Assembly: GCA_027596195.1 (NCBI GenBank) | Contig: JADGJG010000775.1 | Span: 1-12,681, forward strand | DNA: 12,681 bases | From: Podochytrium sp. JEL0797 | Lineage: Eukaryota; Chytridiomycota; Chytridiomycetes; Chytridiales; Chytriomycetaceae | Reading direction: 5' to 3' | Shown: piece by piece, positions 1 through 7,579 of the stretch | Layout of the letters: each line of letters begins with the position of its first letter | Position numbering within the stretch: the first letter of the stretch is position 1 | Position numbers and translations under genes: made by a program | The notes under the pieces: generated by a model | Database searches by the model: none | What the model was told of the DNA's origin: nothing | The model's input: the letters and a program-made list of their open reading frames with translations, nothing else

Positions 1-1437
1 GTCAGACTCTTGGCATGGAGGTAGTCAAACACGCAGTTTCGGAGGCAGTCTGGGAGCGTTGAGAAGGTGGAAATGACGGCTCGAACAGCGGGTGACACGT
101 TGAGTGGGGAGGCAGCGGTGGTTGTGGCGGCGGCGGCAGAAGGACTGGTCGACGCTCTCATTGACGAAGAAACAGCAGAATCGACAGTCAAGGTAGCAGA
201 ATCAGTCGTGGTCGCATGAAATGCCTTCGAAGGGGCTAGAGTGGTCGCAAATATGGCGGTGAATTGGGGCACCGTAGTGGTAACAGCAATGGCGGATTTG
301 GCTTTGGCCGCGTCGGAACTCTTCGTGGAAACATCTGCCGAATGCGGGTGAATAAACAACGTAGTTGGCTCACTAATTGAAGTGGTGCCAGCAAGGGATG
401 ACTTGGCCGAAGCAACGGAGCCCTTGGTGGTCGCGAAGGCAACAGACTTGGTCGCATCAGAACGCTTGGTCGAAACATCCGCCGAATGTGGGAGCATAAA
501 TGACGTGACGGGCTGGCTCATTGAAGGGATACCAGCAGTGGAGGATTTGGAAGGAGCAGCATCTGGCGCTGCGGTAGCAGAAGAAATCGGCAACGTGGGA
601 GAAATTGTCGTGGTCGCATCAAGCGCCTTGGAAGAAGCAACTGGGGTCGCGGAGGTTGTGAGTCCGGAAGTTGGAGGGATAACAGCAAGGGAGGACTTGG
701 TGAAAGCAACCGAGGACTCAGTGGTCGTGACGGCAACTGCAGTCTTGGTCGCGTCAGAAGTCTCGGTGGAAACGGCCCCCGAAAGTGGGAGCATAAAGGA
801 CGTGGAGGGCTCGGTCATTGAAGTGGTAGCAGCAATGGGCGATGTTGATAGAGTAGTAGAAACTGCATCAGTGGAGGCGATCGCTTTGTGGGAGGTGGTA
901 GATGTTTCTGGAATGACAGTCGGGGAATAAAGAGCAGTTGCAGGAATGGCCGTGGTAGTTGGGGATGTCAAATAGATGCCCATAACGGCCTTGCACTCCG
1001 GCGTGAGGGTGCTTTCAAAAATCTCAAACCCTCCTTTTAAGGAAGCAGCTCCACCGGCGCAATCTGCCATGTGTAAGATCACGCATGGGGTCACAGATCC
1101 GACAAGCGTGTTTTTGACGAGTTGGGAGCAAAGGTCATGGATGGTTTCTATTACGGTTTTGGTAAGCATCATGATAAACGATAATAGCTTTCAATTTACC
1201 GGAATTGAGAGGCTTATTGTCCAGATGTGAGTGCACGCATTTTTGGAGGCAGTTGGGCAGCTTTCCGAATGTGGTAAGGACGGCTTGCGATGCAGCATCC
1301 AGGGGCGCGGCAGTCGTGATTACAGCTGCCGGTGCTGTTGTTTTCACAGGTTTTTTGCCCCCGCCTCTGCGCTCCAACGCAGGGACCGCTGAAGCAAGAG
1401 CGATCGCGAAATTCAAGGAAAGGAACTGGAAGCGCAT
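1..1437 (-). CDS. Secreted six-cysteine (CFEM-like) protein with Ser/Thr/Ala-rich repeat linker; partial, runs off the left edge
   Basis: Spliced model: exon 1 is 1437-1200, the intron is 1199-1148 (52 nt, GTAAAT...ATAG, phase 1), and exon 2 runs from 1147 to the left edge without a stop, giving about 461 residues so far. The start at 1437 is chosen because it gives a clean signal peptide (MRFQFLSLNFAIALASA); an upstream in-frame ATG at 1467 would put charged residues before it. Residues 60-131 form a cysteine domain with spacing C-x3-C-x18-C-x14-C-x7-C-x21-C (C63, C67, C86, C101, C109, C131). A linker of about 300 residues rich in Ser, Thr and Ala follows, with degenerate repeats. A second copy of the cysteine domain begins near the left edge (LPDCLRNCV). 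The pattern resembles CFEM domains, which in fungi sit on the cell surface and in some cases bind haem. Canonical CFEM has eight cysteines, so family membership is tentative. The function is unknown. Confidence 0.72.
268..826 (-). repeat. Degenerate repeat of about 150 bp inside the gene 1 linker
   Basis: Two fairly clear copies (676-826 and 380-529) and a partial third (about 268-384) encode the same pattern: Ser-x-Ser-x-Pro, then Phe-x-x-Pro-x-Ser, then Val-Ser-Thr-x-x-Ser-Asp-Ala, then a Thr-Thr and Ser-Ser-Leu-Ala segment. A linked element (Ser-Lys-Ala-x-x-Ala-Thr-Thr-Thr) occurs at about 601-638 and again at about 200-237, so a larger duplication is also visible. The repeats stay in the gene frame and would give an extended, heavily O-glycosylated spacer between the two cysteine domains. 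Confidence 0.65.
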
Positions 1438-1791
1438 TTTTCTGAATTTGCTTGAAGGGGTGCGCAAGCCCCCTTTGCTTATATCCTTTTCGAGTGTGGG
1501 ATTGTGGGGTCATTTTGCGGCTGTTTCCAATGGGGAAAAATGGCGCCACTTTCATGAATCAACTGGGCACCTGGGCGGGTCACATAGCGTGACTCATTCC
1601 AGAAATTCAAAACATTTGGAAAAAACCTTCGTGCTTTTATTGTTTGGCGAGGAACGGTGCAGAAGCCGAGGCGAAAACTGGTGCTCACAATATAGCAATC
1701 CTGCAATGAGAAGCTCGAGCCGAGGTAAAGTTTGCGAACCCGTGAAGGAGATTAATTGCATTTTTTATGACGCAGAAGTAACAAGAATCAT
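1438..1791 (-). promoter_or_regulatory. Upstream region of gene 1, with a TATA-like box and a TGGCGCCA palindrome
   Basis: No gene is supported in this 354-bp stretch. On the minus strand a TATA-like GGATATAAG lies at about 1486-1478, some 40-50 nt before the gene 1 ATG. The palindrome TGGCGCCA lies at 1541-1548, 104 nt before the ATG. Gene 2 has a TATA-like box and a related TGGCGCAA at nearly the same distances. The rest is probably the 3' flank of gene 2. Promoter function is inferred from position only. Confidence 0.45.
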
Positions 1792-2154
1792 TTAAAATGG
1801 CGCCATAAACATCTCGTTGTATGCAACTATATACAAAATTTTTACTGTATTACACTTCGAAGTTTGCGCAACTTCAGTGGATGAAGCTGCAGCCTCATCG
1901 GTAGCAATAGCACTGGTGGTGGAGGCAATGTTCTCGGTGGAAGATGCAACAGCTTGGGTGGTGGAGGAAATGGTCGCGGTGGCAGAAGCAACTGCCTCAG
2001 TGGTATGAACTGCAACGTATGTGGTGGAGGCAATGGTCTCGGGAGCAGATGCAACGGCCTCAGTGGTAGAGGCGACAACCTCAACGGTGGTATTGGGCTC
2101 GGCAGCCTCGGTAGTTGGCTGAGTATCCTCAGTGGTGGGCTCAGCAGCTTCAGT
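1792..2154 (-). pseudogene. Out-of-frame Thr/Ala-rich heptad-repeat tail of gene 2
   Basis: Read one base out of phase from exon 2 of gene 2, this stretch is open for 120 codons to TAA at 1794-1792. It is built of 7-residue units with consensus near Thr-Thr-Glu-Ala-Val-Ala-Ser, a 21-nt minisatellite, clearest at 1879-2067. The composition matches the mucin-like linker of gene 1, which directly follows the cysteine domain there. Removing one base near 2155 would restore continuity with the domain. The last 20 or so codons lose the repeat and are only mildly hydrophobic, so no clear GPI signal is seen. Confidence 0.55.
1879..2067 (-). repeat. 21-nt (7-codon) minisatellite
   Basis: Nine consecutive units of seven codons can be read on the minus strand, with Thr-Thr starts spaced by 7 or 14 residues and mostly closing with Val-Ala-Ser or Ile-Ala-Ser. 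The earlier part of the tail (2068-2154) has a related but more diverged Thr-Glu-Ala-Ala-Glu-Pro unit. Because the unit is a multiple of three, gain or loss of units would not break the frame. Confidence 0.7.
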
Positions 2155-2565
2155 GATCGGAAGCTTCGGCTGTTGGCTTGAGGGCAGGGTTGACGACTTC
2201 CTTGCATTGCGGGGTCAAGGTGTTGGTGAAGATTTTTAAACCGTTAAATGAGAGCAAGGGGCCTCCTACTTGAAAATTAAAAACGAGAATGAAGGAACAA
2301 AAAAAAATGAAGTAACTTTACCAGTGCACTTGCTCTGGTTGTTAATCACGCATGGAGTCACGGAACCGACCAGGGTGCTAGCAGCAAGTTGTGTGCAGAG
2401 AGAATTAATAGTCGAAGTGGCGTCGAGGTACGAAAAAACGCAGTCTTGAATGCAGTCCGGGAGGGTTCTGAAAGTGACCTCAACTGTATCAGTAGCGGCA
2501 TCGCGAGCAACTGGGCGAGCAGATACGATGGAAGCGGCAAGAAGGGCAACGGTGGAGAAGTGCAT
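2150..2565 (-). CDS. Small secreted six-cysteine (CFEM-like) protein, apparently truncated by a frameshift
   Basis: Exon 1 is 2565-2322, the intron is 2321-2266 (56 nt, phase 1) and exon 2 is 2265-2150, ending at TGA, giving 119 residues. The signal peptide is MHFSTVALLAASIVSA. The cysteine domain follows: C38-x3-C42-x14-C57-x14-C72-x7-C80-x21-C102, closely matching gene 1 (shared LVGSVTPCVI segment and a Leu-Thr-Pro-x-Cys near the end). The acceptor at 2266 is preferred over a second AG three bases upstream because it gives the same spacing as gene 1. The stop falls right after the domain. One base out of frame, an open stretch of 120 codons encodes a Thr/Ala/Glu heptad-repeat tail, so the ancestral protein was probably longer. 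This is either a truncated allele, a pseudogene in the making, or an assembly error. The function is unknown. Confidence 0.66.
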
Positions 2566-2883
2566 TTTTCAGAATGGCTTTGGCTTTTTTCTCGCGAATC
2601 TGTGGCCTCTTTTATGCCCCGCTTGAAGATGTATCTCTCATAATCGCTGTAATAAATAAATGTTGCGCCATCTTTTTTCCTCATGTTGTTGTGAAATGTG
2701 AAATGAAAATTCGCGACCTCAGTTGAACTTGGGAAAGGTACATTTTCTAAATGAGCGCACTAAAAGTTACGTGAGTGTGATGGAAGAGCTCCTCTTTTCG
2801 CCTCTGGGTTCGTTTCAAAATGGACGGACTACTTCCAGCAAGCGATCAGAAATCGATTCTTAAGCAATATTCTTTTCAGGACA
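2566..2883 (-). promoter_or_regulatory. Upstream region of gene 2 and 3' flank of gene 3
   Basis: No gene is supported here. On the minus strand a TATA-like GCATAAAAG lies at about 2616-2608, some 45 nt before the gene 2 ATG. TGGCGCAA lies at about 2670-2663, 98 nt before the ATG, and echoes the TGGCGCCA upstream of gene 1. The part nearest 2883 should be the 3' untranslated flank of gene 3; I see no clear poly(A) signal in it. Confidence 0.45.
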
Positions 2884-4930
2884 TTAAATAATCACAAGAA
2901 CAACCGCGACCACGACCCATAAAAAAAACTCAATCATACTACTGCCGCCAGTCTCGCCGCCAGTTTTGGCTGTTAATACAGGTACAGCAATTGCACTCGG
3001 TTCCCCATGGGCAAGGAGGACCATCTGAGCGACGCTCGGAACCCCATCTTTGCTCAACGCAAACACGTGCCAATTTCCAGGAGGAGCGATGTTTCCATTC
3101 GGCGGAATTTTGAAAACCGCGTAAGTCGCGTTTATGAACAGTAGATTTGGTTCAAGGTGCCTTTGATCCGTGTTGGTGCTATGGGTGGTCGTGGTGTAAC
3201 GGATAAGGGTGATGCGGGAAGCGGGCGCGCCGGAAGGGTCGAGAGAGATGCCGACGGTGGATCCGTAAGTGAATTTCGTTCCGGCTCGAAAGGGCGAGAT
3301 AATGGGACGCGCCAAGTTCTTCAAGAGGTTCGGAGGAATGAAGTGTTCTTTGAAAGGTAAAATTCAGTACAAATTTAGCCAGTATATAACAGTCTCACCG
3401 ACGCGCATTTCGTACGGATATGTACACGCCGTGCTTACAGTAGGATAGCAATCATTTCTAACGCTATTGCTCAAGTCTGCTTGAGCATCAACTGGACCAA
3501 CAGCTTGTGCCGTCCCCCAAAAATCCAAATAGTTGGCCATTTCACTCCCCGTCGTAATCACACTCGCATCTTCCAACAAAAGAGCACCACTGTGATACAT
3601 TCTTGCAACCGTACTTGTTCCAATAGTTGACCATGTGTTGGAAACAGGGTCGTACAAATCCGTGGCGAACACAGGGGCAGCACCAAAATGGCATTGTCCC
3701 GCATTAGATCCAGCTTGGCCCCAACCGTCACCATTTGTAAGAAGAATTGAGCCGTCTGGCAAAATTACCGAGTCTGGCATAACGCGAGCGTGTGGCATGG
3801 ATGGCATGATTGTCCATTGGGCTCCGAGTACTTCCGGTTGAATCGATAAGCAGTCCGATGCCGCAAAGCGAGTGCTGTTCTTTGATCCACCACAAATCAT
3901 CACTGTAGCGGTATAATTTTTGCTTTCTTTCATGGGGAGGAGAAATGCCGTCGGCGTGTGTGGGTAAATCCAAGGCGCGTGATCGATGGCCGGAAGCGTG
4001 GCGATTTCGAGCGTGTTGGCTTCCGTGTCTCCAGGATTCACCGTCGGATCGATCAGAACTGTTCTGTTGGAAACCATCATAAAGATTTTGCCTCCGGGGA
4101 GCTGGAAGCAGATTGGGTACAAGTTGTGCGGGAAGGCCCAGTTCAAAATCGAGCTGAATATGTTCTGCCCAAAGCGAGACGGAACAAACTCATACGTGGG
4201 GTTGTTTGTGTTGGACAGATCGCTGAAATCGAGATTCTTCAATGATCCCGAAGCAACAAACACATCGCCGTCCCCCATCGTCACAACAGTCGGGTACCAT
4301 CTTGCAGAAGTCATAACTTGGCCTTCGTCCCATCCTTTCGCGAGATTGAAAGTCCGGATTCTGTCAATACCGCTGAATAAAAATGACTCAGAATCTGTTG
4401 CGCTAATATTGGCTTGCTGGCCGGCATCCTGTGTAAATGAAGATGACTGTCGGTCACCGCCAATTACGTGGACTCCCCCGTCGGCAGCTTGAGAATGGCC
4501 CGCGCAGAACGCGTTGAACTTGATTGGATCGAGAGTTGAGTTGATGGCATTATTGACGGTGTCCAAACTGATGAGAACGGACGTGATTCCATTGGTCAAT
4601 GGATTGATGTATGGAAACTATGGAAGAAAATGGGAGGGATTGGGAAGGAATTGGGGAGAATTGTGGTGAGCTGCGCAGCCGAGTCGATGTCGCGCAATTT
4701 ATACTCACGGGCGTCGTGTGCGGCCTTTCAATACACTTGAGAATGTTTCCTGGAAGAAGAATCGAGTGGATACATAAACTTTTTGTCGATCCATCTGGAA
4801 GAGCGGGTTAGAAAAAGCGATCAGGAAACGCGGAATAATGTTTACCCATGATACTCCAAGTTCCGACTCCTGGCAGTGAATCAGCAGAGACAGAAGCAAT
4901 GGAAGCCAGTGTGAAGAATACGCCAACCAT
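2884..4930 (-). CDS. Glyoxal-oxidase-type copper radical oxidase (AA5_1-like), paralogue A, GPI-type C-terminus
   Basis: Exons: 4930-4846, 4794-4709, 4617-3399 and 3347-2884. The introns are 51, 91 and 51 nt, and the spliced frame closes exactly at 617 residues. A signal peptide (MVGVFFTLASIASVSA) leads into the glyoxal oxidase N-terminal region, a kelch-type beta-propeller and a C-terminal early-set (DUF1929-like) domain. Expected ligands are all present: C95 (NAFCAGHS) and Y165 (RWYPTVV) for the Cys-Tyr cofactor, Y398-H399 (RMYHSG), and H519 (TTTTHSTN). The C-terminus ends in a hydrophobic tail after a Gly/Ser-rich stretch, typical of a GPI signal. The family oxidises aldehydes or alcohols and releases hydrogen peroxide outside the cell; the substrate here is unknown. 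The 1219-nt third exon lacks three introns found in genes 5 and 6, two of which are also in gene 4. The gene is divergent from gene 4, and its last exon is most similar to that of gene 4. Confidence 0.88.
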
Positions 4931-5272
4931 TTCGGGATATTTTTGGATCACAAAGCCACTTTCCACAAATTTCGGTTCAAATTTTTTCCCCTTTCTTTCA
5001 TTAGAAGAAAACAAGAGGTGCGAAATGGAAGAAAGGTATCTGCTGCCAGTATGAACGGGCGAGTTGCAATTTTTGCTTTGTTCGTCTGGCGTCCGCCGAG
5101 GACAGAGACTCATGAATCGCCATTTCCATTTTTTTCTCTCGCCCTTAACAGCTTTACCGTCAAAGGAGGAAGAAAAGGAGTGGTTCTTTCCCCTTTCCCT
5201 TTCAATTTGTTGCATTCCAAAAAATCAATCCGAAAATAGATTGACTGTGAGTTTTGAAAATTCAATTTGAAA
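4931..5272. promoter_or_regulatory. Divergent promoter region between genes 3 and 4
   Basis: This 342-bp gap separates the two start codons and must hold both promoters. On the plus strand it has pyrimidine-rich tracts at about 5119-5143 and 5181-5209, a pattern common upstream of fungal genes. I see no clear TATA box on either side. Open frames here show no signal peptide or family similarity and are not called. Confidence 0.5.
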
Positions 5273-7485
5273 ATGGTTTTCGCACTTGCGACTGCTCTTG
5301 CCGGGGCCTCCCTTGTCTCTGTTGTCTCTGCAGGCGCAAGCTCCTCTGGATGGCGGATCATGAGTGAGTGTAGAACATGGCAATGCATCGCCTTCGTCGC
5401 AACTAACGCCACCTGTCAAAATGAACAGACGGAATCACGGGCTCCTTCTGCGTCCACAATGCGCTGCTGCCGGGCAATAAGCTCATGTGCCTCGAAAGGC
5501 CACACACGCATCCTGTATGTCTCACTTGAAGATTCCCTTGTTTGGCATCCCTCTCACAGTCTCACCCCCCCCCTGTTTTGGAATTCCGTCCCGCCCAGTA
5601 TCCTTTCATCAACCCCAACACGAATGGATCGACATCCGTCATCATCTCGATCGATCCGAATGGTGGCTCAATTTCGTACGTCCCGAATCCAATCACATAC
5701 AACGCCTTTTGCGCGGGCCACTCGCAAGGTGCCAATGGCGAGATCCACATTGTGGGTGGAGACCGTCAGGCGAGCTCCACGCTTCAAGACGACAGCAGTA
5801 ATACGAATGTTAGTCAAGTGGACGCTGGTACCTTCTTGTGGAATGGAATCGATCGAATTAGAAAATATACTCCCTCGAATGGGGTTTGGGATGAGAGCGT
5901 GCAAATGACCACTGGGAGATGGTATCCAACAGTTGTGACGATGGGAGATGGAGAGTAAGTTTGTTTTGTTTTTGCAAAGTTAGAGGGGGAACTGACTTTT
6001 TGATATTCCACAGCCTGTTCATCGCGGGTGGTGGTCAAAAGAACATTGATTTCGGTGACCTGAGCAACACAAACAACCCCACATATGAGTTTTATCCGTC
6101 CAGATATCAGCCTTCCATTCAAAGCTCGCTCTTGGAGTGGGCCTTCCCGCACGTTCTGTATCCAATTGGTACGGCTCTCGGCATCTAATCCCATCATTCG
6201 ATCTAACACGAATTTTTCAACAACAGCGTTCCAACTCCCTGGCGGGAAAATATTCCTCATGGTCTCCAACCGCACCGTCCTCATCGACCCCAAAGTCGAT
6301 CCCGGCATCAATGAGGCCAACACGCAAGAAATCGCATCCATCCCCGCCCTCGACCACCAGCCCTGGATCTATCCACACACCCCAATTGGATTCCTCCTCC
6401 CCATGCGTGAATCCAACAACTACACGGCCACCGTCATGATTTGCGGAGGATCCAAAAACTCAACCAACGATGCTGCAGCTGATTGTATCTCTCTTCAACC
6501 TGAGGTCCCGGGCGCACAGTGGGTTATTATGCCGTCACTTCCGGCTGCGAGACTCATGCCGGAAGCCACGCTTCTTCCAGATGGAACAGTTTTGTTCACG
6601 AACGGGATGGGATGGGGGCAGGCTGGTGGAAACGCGGGGGATGTTGAATACGCATCGGCTCCGGTGTTCCAAACTGACTTGTTTGACCCTGTCGCCAACA
6701 AATTCACCACCGTTGGAACGAGCACAATCATGAGATCTTACCATAACGGTGCCATTCTTTTGAGCGATGGAAGCGTCATCACGACTGGAAGCGAGATGGC
6801 CAACTTTTTGGACTTTTGGGGTAATTATAACGCAAAGGGCCCCGGCAGGGATATGGTGAACATTTCGATCGCGTCGAATGCAAACAAACCAAACTGTTAT
6901 CCCGCGAATCAGTTGGTGGCCTGCACTGATCCATATGAATATCGAATTGGTGAGTTTTTCTTGGGGCCTACCTATATGAAGGGCCGCGAAAATTGGCAAC
7001 AACTTGACAATCTAACCACACCTCGTTGCACAGAACAATTCACTCCTTCCTACCTAACCACCGGCCCGCGCCCCATCCTCCTCCCCTTCCCAACCGACAC
7101 TCTCTTCACCTACGGATCCACCGTCGGCATCTCTCTCGACCCTTCCGGCGCCCCCGCATCGCGCATCACCCTCCTCCGATACACTACAACCACACACAGC
7201 ACCAACACGGACCAACGTTTCATCGAACCCACGCTCTTGTTCTCGAACGCAACGTACGCGGTTTTCAAAATCCCACCGAATGGGAACATTGCGCCGCCTG
7301 GGAATTGGCACGTGTTTGCGGTGAGTAAGGGTGGAGTGCCGAGTGTGGCTGGGGTGGCTTTGATGGGGACCGGGCCCGTGACGACGGTGGTGGTGCCGAA
7401 GGGGGGAACTTCTGGGAGTGTTACGAATGGGGTGAGAGTGAGTGTGTTTGTGGCCGTGTTGGCGGCCGTGGCGTTGGCGTTGTAA
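5273..7485 (+). CDS. Glyoxal-oxidase-type copper radical oxidase (AA5_1-like), paralogue B, GPI-type C-terminus
   Basis: Exons: 5273-5363, 5429-5514, 5599-5954, 6014-6168, 6227-6949 and 7034-7485. The five GT-AG introns are 65, 84, 59, 58 and 84 nt. The spliced frame gives 620 residues. The signal peptide ends near VSVVSAGASSSG. Cofactor residues: C97 (NAFCAGHS), Y168 (RWYPTVV), Y401-H402 (RSYHNG), H525 (TTTTHSTN). The protein has an N-terminal glyoxal oxidase region, propeller and C-terminal early-set domain, then a hydrophobic tail (VFVAVLAAVALAL) suited to GPI attachment. The first two exon ends and the last intron fall at the same codons and phases as in genes 3, 5 and 6, which supports the model. 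The start at 5273 is the first ATG giving a signal peptide. Intron 5 has a length divisible by three and no stop, so its retention would add 28 residues. Substrate unknown. Wobble bases drift from C to G along the last exon. Confidence 0.9.
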
Positions 7486-7528
7486 AAAGGGAAGAGGTTT
7501 TTACGTGTTCGCTCTTTTGAAGGAAAAG

Positions 7529-7534
7529 AATAAA
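7529..7534 (+). terminator. AATAAA poly(A) signal of gene 4
   Basis: An exact AATAAA lies 44 nt after the gene 4 stop codon, inside the 94-bp gap between the convergent genes 4 and 5. No equally clear signal is seen for gene 5 on the other strand, and the two transcripts may overlap at their 3' ends. Confidence 0.5.
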
Positions 7535-7579
7535 TGGGATTTTTCATTGAAAAGTATAAGAGAAAAGAACAGAGAAAAG

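Noticed and set aside
382..930. Plus-strand open frame of 182 codons
   Set aside because: It is the complement of the repeat linker of gene 1; low-complexity Thr/Ser/Ala codons leave the opposite strand open. The minus strand frame continues from a signal peptide and cysteine domain.
1205..1795. Plus-strand open frame of 196 codons
   Set aside because: It overlaps exon 1 of gene 1 in antisense and the promoter region, with no signal peptide, domain or repeat; likely chance.
4808..5215. Longer N-terminus for gene 3 starting at 5215
   Set aside because: The extra sequence is Lys/Ser-rich with no homology to the paralogues and would bury the signal peptide that starts at 4930.
5569..5577. C run in intron 2 of gene 4 as a sequencing fault
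   Set aside because: It lies within the intron upstream of the acceptor, where pyrimidine runs are expected, and does not affect the frame.
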